DNA from: Balnearium lithotrophicum
GTDB taxonomy: Bacteria; Aquificota; Aquificia; Desulfurobacteriales; Desulfurobacteriaceae
Assembly: GCF_900182585.1 (NCBI RefSeq)
Contig: NZ_FXTM01000009.1
Location: forward strand, 1 to 62,027
Length of the DNA stretch: 62,027 nucleotides
Direction: 5' to 3'
The notes under the pieces were generated by a model, which did no database searches, was not told the DNA's origin, and saw only the letters and a list, made by a program, of their open reading frames with translations. Each line of letters opens with the position of its first letter. Position 1 is the stretch's first letter. Below are positions 34,350 through 42,696 of this stretch, piece after piece. Both the position numbers and the translations under genes were made by a program.

Positions 34350-35505
34350 GCAGAAACCTCAGAAGGACTGTTGCGTATGAGCCGGGGGGGAGGGAAAACC
34401 TTACTTTTATTCTATTTTTTGTTTTCTCTAAAATCTTAAAGTCCTTTAGAAAAACAGCAGCTTTCCTCAGTCCATCTGTCATTACAACCATTCCCCCAAC
34501 TTCTCTGTCAAACCATTCCTCTTTTACACCATACTTCCTTAAAACTCTCATCATTGCTCTTCTTAAAGTTTTATCCTTTACTTTAAATTCCTTTCCTGTG
34601 TAGGGGATTTGAAGCTCTTTTAGATACTCTACATCGGGAACCTCAATCCAATAGCTCAACTTCCAGTTATTTATAAATGGAATTCTTATAAAAGGATACT
34701 TTTCTTCAATGTACTCCCTCAGATACTCGTTCCACAGGAAGCTCTGATAGGCGAAGTTGAACATTAGTCTTACATTTTTCGGAAGAATTCTGAAGGCCTT
34801 TTCTGCTGAAAGCCCCCTCATTAATCCCCTTATCAGGTCCTTTTCATACTCCTCCAACGTTGGAGAAAGGGTTTTGTACAGTTTCCTCCAGTCCCCCCAG
34901 TACTCAACAGATGACTTTCCAAAAAAGTAGGACTTGAGAGCTCCCTCGAAATCCCCCCTTAGTAAGTACCTTAAGACAAAATCATCCCTACTCTTTACAC
35001 TTCCAAACCTCTGTTCTCCAAAATAGTTTGGAAAACCATACCTTTTAACAATATCGTAGTTTCTGTAAAACCTCTCCCTCAGGTTCTTCTCAAAGTTTCT
35101 AACTGTAATCGTGAATCTATTCTCCCTTAAATCACCAAGTTTTAGAGGTCTTTCTACCTTTCCTAAGGGTTTAATGCAAAATCCGTACTCCTTTTCCCAG
35201 TTAAGATTTTTAACCTCTTTCCATCTTCCGTTAAATCGAAAACAGCGTTCGTCAATTTCATAGTTCGTAGGAATTGTTAAGTACTGCGTTGTAACTGCAA
35301 ATCTGTCCTTTAAACCGGCAAACCCTATCTCCTTTAAAGGAATTTTTAGAAATCTGGAAATGACCCTTAAAGTCTCAAGAGTTGAAACGTTCCTCTTTTT
35401 TAGCTCGACAAGGTAAAAATTTCCCTCTTTCTTTAGCTCTAAAGCAGGAATCTCCTCAACTATAAAGTCCTCAGGAGTCCTCTTAATCCTCGTGTAGAGC
35501 TTCAA
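34339..35505 (-). CDS. truD: tRNA pseudouridine synthase TruD (paralog 2)
   Basis: 388 residues, the standard-looking TruD. It has the complete set: FIVEE, GFAGLKDRFAVTTQ with the catalytic Asp (about residue 71), ENRFTITVRN, NYFGEQRFGS and LPPGSYATVLLRFLLKG. It makes pseudouridine 13 in certain tRNAs. It is the second TruD within 8 kb and keeps the motifs that paralog 1 has lost. Confidence 0.94.
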   Translation of the reverse strand: MKLYTRIKRTPEDFIVEEIPALELKKEGNFYLVELKKRNVSTLETLRVISRFLKIPLKEIGFAGLKDRFAVTTQYLTIPTNYEIDERCFRFNGRWKEVKNLNWEKEYGFCIKPLGKVERPLKLGDLRENRFTITVRNFEKNLRERFYRNYDIVKRYGFPNYFGEQRFGSVKSRDDFVLRYLLRGDFEGALKSYFFGKSSVEYWGDWRKLYKTLSPTLEEYEKDLIRGLMRGLSAEKAFRILPKNVRLMFNFAYQSFLWNEYLREYIEEKYPFIRIPFINNWKLSYWIEVPDVEYLKELQIPYTGKEFKVKDKTLRRAMMRVLRKYGVKEEWFDREVGGMVVMTDGLRKAAVFLKDFKILEKTKNRIKVRFSLPPGSYATVLLRFLLKG

Positions 35506-35513
35506 ACTTCCTC

Positions 35514-36008
35514 CTATGTAGAGCTTAAAACAAACTCAACTGCCTTTAGGAAGTTATCAAAGGGGGGAGCTCCAACCTTTACAGCCAACCTGCATCCCGC
35601 TCTAAATCCCATCTCAACATCAGAATCTTTATCCCCTATTACTACACTCTCACTCACACTCACTCCAAAATCCTTGGCTGCTTTTTCAACTAAGAGAGTT
35701 TTTGGTTTTCTACAGTTACACTTCTCGTTAGGTTTATGGGGACAGAAGTAAAATCCGTCAATCTGAACATCGTAAGGCTTTAGGAGCTCCTGAAGCCTCC
35801 CATTTACAGCCCAGAAATCCTCCTCCTTAAAGTATCCCCTTCCTATTCCTGATTGGTTGGAAATCACAATCAGTAAAAACCCCTTTTCCTTTAAAAGCTT
35901 TAAACCCTCAGGAACTCCTTCCAATAGTTCTACCTTTTCAGGTTCGTGGATGTATCCAGGGTCGTAAATTAACGTATTGTCCCTGTCTAAGAAGGCTGCC
36001 CTTTTCAA
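35514..36008 (-). CDS. gmhB: HAD phosphatase, heptose 1,7-bisphosphate 7-phosphatase-like
   Basis: 164 residues of the HAD histidinol/heptose phosphatase group. DRDNTL (8-13) holds the nucleophile Asp, followed by ISNQSGIGRGYF, the zinc-binding CPHKPNEKCNC (about 88-98) and VIGDKDSDVEMG. It probably dephosphorylates D-glycero-D-manno-heptose-1,7-bisphosphate for lipopolysaccharide. It shares a four-base overlap with comM upstream. Confidence 0.9.
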   Translation of the reverse strand: MKRAAFLDRDNTLIYDPGYIHEPEKVELLEGVPEGLKLLKEKGFLLIVISNQSGIGRGYFKEEDFWAVNGRLQELLKPYDVQIDGFYFCPHKPNEKCNCRKPKTLLVEKAAKDFGVSVSESVVIGDKDSDVEMGFRAGCRLAVKVGAPPFDNFLKAVEFVLSST

Positions 36009-37513
36009 GAGAAACTCCTGAAGCTGAGAGCTTCAGCTACGTGGTGGGTTTCAATCTCTTCCTTTCCTTCAAGGTCTGCAATAGTTCTTGACACCTTTAA
36101 AACTCTGTCAAAGCTCCTTGCAGAAAGGCCTAAAGCCTTAACAGCCCTTAAAAGAACTCCCTCAGCCTCATCTGTTAAAGAACAGAACTTCTTAACTTCC
36201 TTTTTTCCCATTTGACCGTTGAAGTTTATAGAGCTTTCCTGAAATCTCCTCCTCTGGATTTCCCAAGCCTTGATTACTCTATCCCTTACCGACTTTGAAG
36301 ATTCTCCCTTTGTCTTTGACTTTAAATCCTCAGTTTTAACCGGAGGAACGGAGACGTAAAGGTCAATCCTGTCAAGTATCGGCCCTGAAATCTTAGTCCT
36401 GTACCTCTTTATCTGGTTTGGAGAACAGGTACAGTAGTGTTTTTCATCGGAAAACCCATAGTAACCGCAAGGGCAGGGATTGAGAGCTCCAACAAACAGA
36501 AAGTCTGCAGGAAACGTAGCAGAACCTGAAGCCCTTGAAACGGTTACAATTTTATCCTCTAAAGGCTGTCTCAATGCTTCAAGAACACTCCTTTTAAACT
36601 CAGGAAGTTCATCCATGAAGAGAACTCCGTTGTGGGCTAAGCTTACCTCCCCAGGCTTTACGTTTTTTCCTCCTCCTATTATTGAAACGTCTGAGGCGGA
36701 CGTGTGTGGAGCTCTAAATGGCCTGTTTAAAACGGGAACTTGGTCTATTAAACCGGCAACGGAGTAGATTCTACTTGACTCTATTATTTCGTCCTCTGTC
36801 ATAGGGGGAAGAATCGTAGGAATTCTCCTTGCAAGCATTGTCTTTCCAGAACCGGGAGGCCCTACCATTAAAAGGTTGTGCCTTCCGGCCGCAGCAATTT
36901 CAAGAGCTCTCCTTGCCTGATACTGACCTACAACGTCAGATAGGTCAACGTTGTAACTAAATTCAAGGAGAATGGAGCTCCTTTCAGGTGGCGTTATTTC
37001 CAAATCCCCGTTTATAAACGAAACGGCTTCAAAGAGAGTTTTAACTGGATAAACTGAAATTCCTTCAATTAGCAGGGCTTCTTCCGTATTCTGATATGGA
37101 AGAATTAACCCTTTTAACCCCCTTTCCTTTACAAGAACAGCCGCCGAGAGAATTCCCTTGACAGGCTGGAGCTCCCCGTTTAATCCCAGCTCCCCTGCAA
37201 TCAAGTAATCATTTAAATTCTCAGGATTTACAAGACCTGATGATGCCAGAATTCCCAAAGCTATCGGTAAATCGTAGAGAGTCCCTTCTTTTTTTATATC
37301 TGCAGGGGCAAGGTTAATAACAATCTTTTTTGTAGGAAAGGGATACCCCGAATTTACAATAGCAGACTTAACTCTTTCCCTACTCTCCTTAACTGCTGAA
37401 TCTGGAAGACCTACGATTACAGTTCCTGGAAGTCCACGGGAGGAGTCAACTTCAACCTTAACTAAGGTTGCATCTATTCCGATAGTCGTATAGCTGTAAA
37501 CAAAAGAAACCAT
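36005..37513 (-). CDS. comM: YifB/ComM family Mg-chelatase-like AAA ATPase
   Basis: 502 residues. An N-terminal Lon-like domain (1-170) and a AAA core with GPPGSGKTMLARRIP (about 218-232), GVLFMDELPEF and GALNPCPCGYYG zinc-like cysteines (about 330-350). ComM is a branch-migration helicase in natural transformation. No frameshift is visible. The pairing with gmhB downstream has no obvious functional meaning. Confidence 0.94.
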   Translation of the reverse strand: MVSFVYSYTTIGIDATLVKVEVDSSRGLPGTVIVGLPDSAVKESRERVKSAIVNSGYPFPTKKIVINLAPADIKKEGTLYDLPIALGILASSGLVNPENLNDYLIAGELGLNGELQPVKGILSAAVLVKERGLKGLILPYQNTEEALLIEGISVYPVKTLFEAVSFINGDLEITPPERSSILLEFSYNVDLSDVVGQYQARRALEIAAAGRHNLLMVGPPGSGKTMLARRIPTILPPMTEDEIIESSRIYSVAGLIDQVPVLNRPFRAPHTSASDVSIIGGGKNVKPGEVSLAHNGVLFMDELPEFKRSVLEALRQPLEDKIVTVSRASGSATFPADFLFVGALNPCPCGYYGFSDEKHYCTCSPNQIKRYRTKISGPILDRIDLYVSVPPVKTEDLKSKTKGESSKSVRDRVIKAWEIQRRRFQESSINFNGQMGKKEVKKFCSLTDEAEGVLLRAVKALGLSARSFDRVLKVSRTIADLEGKEEIETHHVAEALSFRSFS

Positions 37514-37547
37514 TAAGTTAGTTTCCTGAAATGTTATTATTTTTAAA

Positions 37548-37624
37548 TGGTCGGGGCGACCCGACTTGAACGGGCGACCTCTGGCCCCCCATGCCAGCGC
37601 GCTACCAGGCTACGCCACGCCCCG
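37548..37624 (-). tRNA. tRNA-Pro (anticodon GGG)
   Basis: 77 bases on the minus strand. The acceptor CGGGGCG pairs with CGCCCCG, followed by A and an encoded CCA. The anticodon stem CTGGC/GCCAG has loop ATGGGGG, so the anticodon is GGG. This tRNA reads CCC and CCT, the codon pair relevant to the +1 shift in the hydrogenase delta gene. Confidence 0.96.
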
Positions 37625-37667
37625 ACGCTACGGAAAATATATGTCCAACTTCTCCTAAAAACAAGGT

Positions 37668-37698
37668 TCAAAAATAAAAAGGGGGCAAAAGCCCCCTT
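37668..37698 (-). terminator. Terminator of the second porin gene
   Basis: Minus strand: AAGGGGGC, loop TTTT, GCCCCCTT, then a T-rich tail (37668-37678). The 8-base GC-rich stem is just after the porin stop. Confidence 0.9.
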
Positions 37699-37720
37699 CA
37701 TTGATTTCAACTGAATTAGC

Positions 37721-39169
37721 TTAGAACTTGAGGTCAGCCTGAGCCCATACGTGGTGCTCAGCTTCATCGCCTCCTGCAACAGCTTCCATAGCATCGTCTG
37801 GGTCAAAGTAGTCGTAACCTACGCTGAGACAGAGGTTTTTGCTGTACTTGTACTTAGCCTCAAGGTCAGCTTCCCATCCAATGTCGTCGCCGTAGTTTTT
37901 CACTTTTTGCCAAGTATTGCCACTTTTCTGATATTCTACAACATCTTCAGCAGCTTGGAAATAGTGAATATCAAGTCCAAGAGCTAACTTATCAAGAGGT
38001 TTAGCATGGAGTTTTAAGTAAAGGTCTTCTACACCAGCAACGTTAAAGTACTTATCCTGACCTTTTACAGTTATTTTCATTGTTGGAGAGGCCACATGAA
38101 GAAGACCTGCTCCATTAAACTGGTAGAACGGAGTATTTACCCAAACAGTGTCAGCATGTCCTAACCACTTGTGAGCTGTTGGAAGAACTGACCAGAATGC
38201 ATCAAGGTCATCATCATTTGGATTGTCATCACCAGAGTAATAGTCATATCCTAAGAATACACTTGGCGTCCAAGCAACTTGGTCAAAGTCAGCTCCAGCT
38301 CCTACGCTGAACATATAACCACCAAAATCTGGTTTCCCAGCACTACCACTCTGATAAGCACCTTCCAAGTTTACTTTAATCTTTGCAAAATCCGTATCAA
38401 ATGCAGGAGTTACACGTCCATAAATTGTGTTTACATCTGCATCAACACCAAGAGCAGGGGTTGTTGGATTAACGTAAATATCTGTTAACTCGTAAGTTCC
38501 GCCAACTCCAAATGGCTTGAACTTACCCTGCCATGTAGCAACGTAGAGGTCAATGTCTGGTTCATCCTCAACTGTTGGAGTAGCCCAAGCTCCTAATTTG
38601 GCATCATCTTTAAGCTTTCCATAGAAGAACCCAGCAAGTCCGTAGTCTCCTGCTACGTAACCCACTAAAATACCGTCAAGACTTCTTCCAGCTTGAGACC
38701 AGCCAACAGCACCTACGAGCCTTTGATTACCGAGGTTAACTTCTTGACGACCGAGCTTGACAATTACATTGTCAATTCCAAATGGATTGGAAAGAAGCAT
38801 ATATGCTTCGTGCATATTAACAGTATTAGTTGTGCCACTTACTCCGTCTGACTCTGTTATTTTTTCTCCAAGAGCAAGTCCTTGACCGTTCTCTCCCCAG
38901 TAACCTACAGCCTGTGGTGTAAATACTGCAGTTACACCATCGGAAAGTTCAGCCTTAATTTTTAACCTTGCTCTGTAAGAACCAACAAGCTCTGCACCTT
39001 TTCCTGTTCCTACTTCCTGGCCCCACCATTCAAGTCTTTCTCTTAACTGTCCACCGATTGTTACTTTAGTGCTGCCCATATCCATATCGGCAGCCTTAAC
39101 TGTAGCAGCAGGAGCCATTAGTGCTGCTGCAAGACCCATTAAGGTCACTGCTTTCAATGCCTTTCTCAT
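37721..39169 (-). CDS. Outer-membrane porin, alginate-export-domain-like
   Basis: 482 residues with an N-terminal signal peptide (MRKALKAVTLMGLAAALM... cleavage after VKA, about residue 26). The mature protein is a likely beta-barrel: ITIGGQLRERLEWWGQEV style opening, many alternating aromatic strands, acidic loops with Gly-Asp repeats, and a final aromatic residue (DLKF). The N-terminal barrel part resembles alginate-export-type porins; the transported solute is unknown. It has a promoter and terminator of its own. An intact N-terminus here contrasts with the frameshifted first porin. Confidence 0.82.
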   Translation of the reverse strand: MRKALKAVTLMGLAAALMAPAATVKAADMDMGSTKVTIGGQLRERLEWWGQEVGTGKGAELVGSYRARLKIKAELSDGVTAVFTPQAVGYWGENGQGLALGEKITESDGVSGTTNTVNMHEAYMLLSNPFGIDNVIVKLGRQEVNLGNQRLVGAVGWSQAGRSLDGILVGYVAGDYGLAGFFYGKLKDDAKLGAWATPTVEDEPDIDLYVATWQGKFKPFGVGGTYELTDIYVNPTTPALGVDADVNTIYGRVTPAFDTDFAKIKVNLEGAYQSGSAGKPDFGGYMFSVGAGADFDQVAWTPSVFLGYDYYSGDDNPNDDDLDAFWSVLPTAHKWLGHADTVWVNTPFYQFNGAGLLHVASPTMKITVKGQDKYFNVAGVEDLYLKLHAKPLDKLALGLDIHYFQAAEDVVEYQKSGNTWQKVKNYGDDIGWEADLEAKYKYSKNLCLSVGYDYFDPDDAMEAVAGGDEAEHHVWAQADLKF

Positions 39170-39227
39170 TAGGACCTCCCCATTAAAGTTTTTCCAAGAT
39201 AGTTGTTTCCTTTATCTTCAAGCTCAA

Positions 39228-39257
39228 AATTTAGCATTTTAAAATATCCCATGTCAA
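39228..39257 (-). promoter_or_regulatory. Predicted promoter of the second porin
   Basis: Minus strand: a perfect TTGACA (39257-39252), 18-base spacer, TAAATT (39233-39228). It lies about 60 bases upstream of the ATG at 39169. The 5' leader is AT-rich; nothing else is seen in 39170-39355. Confidence 0.6.
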
Positions 39258-39356
39258 GCTTTCCTTTACGTTTCAATCTCTTAGGTTTGCAAACTTGCAA
39301 AAACAAGCTAAATTTCAGCTTTGACTTGAAATATATCAAAATTAGAAACAGTAGGA

Positions 39357-39380
39357 AAGTCCACCGTACATTGAACTAGT
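39357..39380 (+). repeat. Degenerate IS right-end remnant
   Basis: The stretch from 39357 resembles the IS right end (GTCCACC then CATTGAAC; 17 of 21 aligned positions equal to the copy ends), just before the truncated copy begins. Weak but suggestive of an older element or a tandem arrangement. Confidence 0.4.
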
Positions 39381-40005
39381 GCAGTTTTAAAGAGAAACAA
39401 TCTGATAGAAAGAACCAGAAAACTCACATGGAACTTTAAGAAAAGAAAACAAGTAGGGAAAAAGAACCGCACCAGAAGAGGACTTAGAGCCGATAAACCC
39501 GGAACAGTCCTCATAGACGTCAAATACCTCTACTGGTGCGGAAAAACCTTCTACCAATTCACAGCTATAGATAAATTCACCAGAATAGGCTTTGCAAAGA
39601 TTTATTCTACAAAAAGCAGCAGGAGTGGGAAACGATTCTTTCAAGAACTTGAAAAGTTTCTTCCCTTCAAAATAGAAAAGGTTCAAACTGACAACGGAAG
39701 TGAGTTTATAGGAGAGTTAGAGGATTACCTTAAGGAGAGGGGAATAGAACACTACTTCAGCTATCCGAGGTCTCCCAAGACCAATTCCCACGTTGAAAGG
39801 TTCATACAGACGGTGGAGAAGGAACTGTGGATGATAGAAGGAACTGAGCCGAAAGTTGATGAGATGAACAGGAAGTTATTTAGGTATCTGAACTTTTACA
39901 ACTTCGTTAGGCCTCATCAAGGTCTTGGTTATAAGACTCCAGTAGAGAAGTTTGAGGAATATATTAAAAAACTCCAGGGTGTCCACCATGTATTGAACGA
40001 GAACA
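39381..40005 (+). mobile_element. IS481-like element, 5'-truncated copy 3
   Basis: Nearly identical to the complete copy from codon about 160 to the right end (GAGAACA, 40005). The first 500 or so bases, including the left inverted repeat and start codon, are missing. The break is at 39383. It has a few substitutions, such as NSHVERF for NAHVERF. Confidence 0.9.
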
Positions 40006-40022
40006 AGGGGTTGACAAATTAA
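39381..40022 (+). pseudogene. IS481-family transposase, C-terminal half
   Basis: The frame is open from 39375 (just after a TGA at 39372) to 40022. It covers the whole DDE core ([21 protein letters not shown]), without a start codon, promoter or DNA-binding domain, so it cannot be made as a normal transposase. ATG 39813 would give a 69-residue tail only. After LNEN the last codons (KGLTN-stop) are flanking DNA, differing from those of copy 2. Confidence 0.88.
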
Positions 40023-40063
40023 AAATGATAACTATTATTAATAAAATGATAACTATTATTAAT
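40022..40063 (+). repeat. 21-base perfect tandem duplication
   Basis: AAAATGATAACTATTATTAA plus T occurs twice end to end, starting 17 bases beyond the IS right end. AT-rich, non-coding. Confidence 0.9.
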
Positions 40064-40105
40064 AACAGACACCCCCTATCCCCCTCCCTCCTCCCCATAA
40101 GTCTT

Positions 40106-40137
40106 AAGGGGCGCCTCGAAGGCGCCCTTCTTTTTAT
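40106..40137 (+). terminator. Plus-strand terminator, orphan
   Basis: GGCGCCT, loop CGA, AGGCGCC (one bulged G), with CTTCTTTTT following. It faces the same way as the truncated transposase and precedes mnmA by 40 bases. It has no intact gene of its own upstream, so it may be left from a gene lost when the IS region rearranged. Confidence 0.8.
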
Positions 40138-40172
40138 AAAATTCTACCGAACTTAACATCAAGGAATTTAAG

Positions 40173-41204
40173 ATGAAAAAAGTTATTTTGGGTTTCAGTG
40201 GCGGAATAGACAGTTTCTATACTGCCTACATACTAAAGGAATCAGGCTACAATGTTTTGCCTGTTTTCCTAAAACTTCTTCCAAATTCAAATGTAGAAGA
40301 GGCAAAGAAAAGTGCAGAACTTCTAAATCTCCCTTTAAAAGTAGTTGACCTCCAGAAGGAATTTAGAAAAGAGGTTATAGACTACTTTATATCCTATTAT
40401 AAAAAGGGATTAACCCCTAATCCTTGTACTGTGTGCAATCAGAAGATAAAGCTTAAGTACCTTTACCGACTGTTGGAGGAAACAAATTCGAATTTTGTAT
40501 CAACAGGTCACTATGCAAAAGTAACATACGTCAGGAAATTTAAAAGACACCTAATAAAAAGAGGAAAGGATAGAAGAAAGGAGCAATCCTACTTTTTAGC
40601 ACTCGTTGAACAGAAAATTTTTGAAAAACTTCTACTACCTCTTGGAGACTATACGAAAGAAGAAGTTATTGAAAAAGCCAAAGAGTTAGGTTTCCCCTTT
40701 GAGGGGGAAAGTCAAGATGTATGTTTTATTGACTCAAACTATGTAGATTTCTTAAAACCTTATATAAAAGAGAAGGAAGGAAAGTTTGTCCTTGAGGATG
40801 GAACAGTTGTAGGAAAACACACCGGTTTTTTTAAGTTTACAGTTGGGCAGAGAAGGGGGTTGGGAATTTCTTATAAGTATCCCCTCTACGTTTTGGAGCT
40901 CCGCCCCGAGGAAAACATCGTAGTTGTAGGTCCTAAGGATAGAGTTTTAAAGAATGAGATTTTTATCTGGAAGGTCAACTGGCATATTGATTTCCAAAGG
41001 ATTAGGAAGGTTCCTCTATTCGTTCAGATAAGGTACAGGTCAAAACCTACGAGAGTTTCTTCAATAGAGTATTTCAAAAATGGAATTTATCGTGTAAAAT
41101 TAGCCGCGAAAGTTGAGGCTCCTGCTCCGGGGCAGGTGTGTGCCTTTTATACAAACGACCTGCTCTTGGGGGGAGGAGAAATCACAAAGGAAGGAGTAGG
41201 GTGA
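40173..41204 (+). CDS. mnmA: tRNA-specific 2-thiouridylase MnmA
   Basis: Adds sulfur to U34 of Lys, Glu and Gln tRNAs. PP-loop ATPase motif FSGGIDSFYTA (8-18), first catalytic Cys in TPNPCTVCNQKIK (near 85), STGHYAK, second Cys in ESQDVCFI (about 185), and the FTVGQRRGLGI loop. Length 343 is slightly short for the family. Followed by atp genes with a TGATG overlap, so it may head the ATPase operon transcript. Confidence 0.95.
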   Translation: MKKVILGFSGGIDSFYTAYILKESGYNVLPVFLKLLPNSNVEEAKKSAELLNLPLKVVDLQKEFRKEVIDYFISYYKKGLTPNPCTVCNQKIKLKYLYRLLEETNSNFVSTGHYAKVTYVRKFKRHLIKRGKDRRKEQSYFLALVEQKIFEKLLLPLGDYTKEEVIEKAKELGFPFEGESQDVCFIDSNYVDFLKPYIKEKEGKFVLEDGTVVGKHTGFFKFTVGQRRGLGISYKYPLYVLELRPEENIVVVGPKDRVLKNEIFIWKVNWHIDFQRIRKVPLFVQIRYRSKPTRVSSIEYFKNGIYRVKLAAKVEAPAPGQVCAFYTNDLLLGGGEITKEGVG

Positions 41205-41641
41205 TGGCGGAGAGCATTGTAGCAATAGATTGGACTCTAATAGTCCAAGCCGTTAACTTTCTTATTTTTATGGTTCTAATCAATAAATTCCTCTTTCAAC
41301 CTCTCCTAAAGCTTATGGAGGAGAGAGAAGGGGAACTCAGCGGAATCTACTCCGAAGCCGAAGCCCTCAAGAAAAAGGCAGAATCAATTCTAAAAGAGGT
41401 TGATGAGGTTTTAGAGAAGGCGAAGGAAGAGGCTAAGAAGTTAATCGATTCTGCAGTGAAGGAAGCCCGTCAGGAGAGGGAAAAGATAATTTCAATGGCT
41501 CAAGAGGAAGCAACTGCAAAAATTGAGTCTGCAAAGAAGGAAATCTGGGAGTCCTTTGAAAGGGAAAAGGAAAAGATTGAGGCTGAAGCTGATAAAATCG
41601 CCGAGGAAATTGTTAAGAAAATCATTGGCAGGGTTGCCTAA
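41204..41641 (+). CDS. atpF: F-type ATPase b-type subunit (first)
   Basis: Peripheral stalk subunit of 145 residues. One N-terminal membrane segment (about 9-28, TLIVQAVNFLIFMVLINKF), then a long charged coiled coil rich in Glu, Lys and Ala. ATG 41204 overlaps the mnmA stop (TGATG) after AAGGAG; the open frame extends upstream only as an out-of-frame shadow of mnmA. Two b-type genes in tandem are typical of Aquificota and of phototrophs with b and b'; I cannot tell which is b and which b'. Confidence 0.93.
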   Translation: MAESIVAIDWTLIVQAVNFLIFMVLINKFLFQPLLKLMEEREGELSGIYSEAEALKKKAESILKEVDEVLEKAKEEAKKLIDSAVKEARQEREKIISMAQEEATAKIESAKKEIWESFEREKEKIEAEADKIAEEIVKKIIGRVA

Positions 41642-41650
41642 GGGGGTAAC

Positions 41651-42124
41651 ATGGAACACGGTGGACATCTGCTTTTTTGGAAAACGGTAAACCTCATAAT
41701 TCTCTTTGCTCTTCTCTACTGGTTTCTCAAGAAACCGGTTTCAAACTTCCTATCGAACGGAATTGACTCTGTAGTGAGCAGGTTTGATAGGGCTAAAAAG
41801 GAAAAGGAAGAGGCCTTAAAGCTATTGAAGGAAGCTGAGAAAAAATCTGAAGAGGTTAAGGCCGAGGCTGAAAGGATACTGGCCTACTCAAGGGAAGTTG
41901 CTCAAAGAGAAAAGGAACAGATAATTTCTGAGGCCAAGGAGACTGCAGAGAGAATAGTAAAGATGGCGGATGAGGAGATAGAGAAGGAACTCTACAAAGC
42001 TAAAGAGGAACTTAAGAAAGTTGCAGCTCAAAAGGCAGTTGAAATTGCAGAATCCAAGCTTAAAGGGGCAATTACACCTGAAGTGAATAAAAAACTTATA
42101 GAAACAAGCCTTGAAAAGCTTTAG
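41651..42124 (+). CDS. atpF: F-type ATPase b-type subunit (second)
   Basis: 157 residues with a membrane helix near the N-terminus (about 8-26, LLFWKTVNLIILFALLYWF) and a coiled-coil stalk. It pairs with the first b-type subunit to form a heterodimeric stalk. It starts with ATG 41651 after GGGGG, ten bases beyond the first b gene. Confidence 0.93.
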   Translation: MEHGGHLLFWKTVNLIILFALLYWFLKKPVSNFLSNGIDSVVSRFDRAKKEKEEALKLLKEAEKKSEEVKAEAERILAYSREVAQREKEQIISEAKETAERIVKMADEEIEKELYKAKEELKKVAAQKAVEIAESKLKGAITPEVNKKLIETSLEKL

Positions 42125-42135
42125 GAGGGGTCAAG

Positions 42136-42669
42136 TTGAGATTGGAAGTGAGAATTGCCAGAAGGTACGCTAAAGCCCTTTCAGAGGTTCTTACTGACGA
42201 TAAGATTGAAAAGGTTTTAGAAGAGCTAAAAACCCTCCTCTCTCTCTTTGACGACAAAGCCATCAGGTACTTTAAGAGTCCAATTATTCCTACAGAAAAG
42301 AAGAGAGAACTCCTTTCAAACGTTCTCCAAAAAGTAGAAGTAACTGAGGAACTGAAAAAGGTTCTAAACTTAATGGCAGAAAGGGACAGGCTTGGACTCT
42401 TAAAGGAGTTTTCTGAGGAGTTTGAAAAGTTTGCAGATGCAAGGTTAGGAGTCGTTAAAGCTGAAATAACGAGTGCAACAGAGTTGGACAGTGAGGTTTT
42501 AGAGAAAATCAAGGCAAAGATAGAGGAAATCTTTAAGAAGAAGGCTGAAGTAACCGTAAAGATTGACCCCTCCTTAATAGGTGGCTTTATAGTAAGGGTA
42601 GCTGACAAGGTTTTAGATGCATCTGTTAAGACGCAGCTTGAGAACCTTAAGAAGGCTATAGCAGATTAA
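42136..42669 (+). CDS. atpH: F-type ATPase delta subunit
   Basis: 177-residue delta/OSCP subunit that holds the stalk to F1. RIARRYAKAL at the start, LLSLFDDK and the typical conserved C-terminal IDPSLIGGFIVRVADKVLDASVKTQL (key part: PSLIGGFIV). Start TTG 42136 after AGGAGGGG. Encoded between b and alpha, as usual. Confidence 0.94.
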   Translation: MRLEVRIARRYAKALSEVLTDDKIEKVLEELKTLLSLFDDKAIRYFKSPIIPTEKKRELLSNVLQKVEVTEELKKVLNLMAERDRLGLLKEFSEEFEKFADARLGVVKAEITSATELDSEVLEKIKAKIEEIFKKKAEVTVKIDPSLIGGFIVRVADKVLDASVKTQLENLKKAIAD

Positions 42670-42696
42670 CATAAAAAACGATAGCGAGGTGCAGAG

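Noticed and set aside
40022-40063. 21-base repeat pair as a CRISPR or iteron.
   Set aside because: Only two copies with no spacers, so a simple tandem duplication is the better reading.
42096-42608. 170-codon minus-strand open frame opposite atpH.
   Set aside because: Antisense shadow of atpH; no ribosome site and no family.
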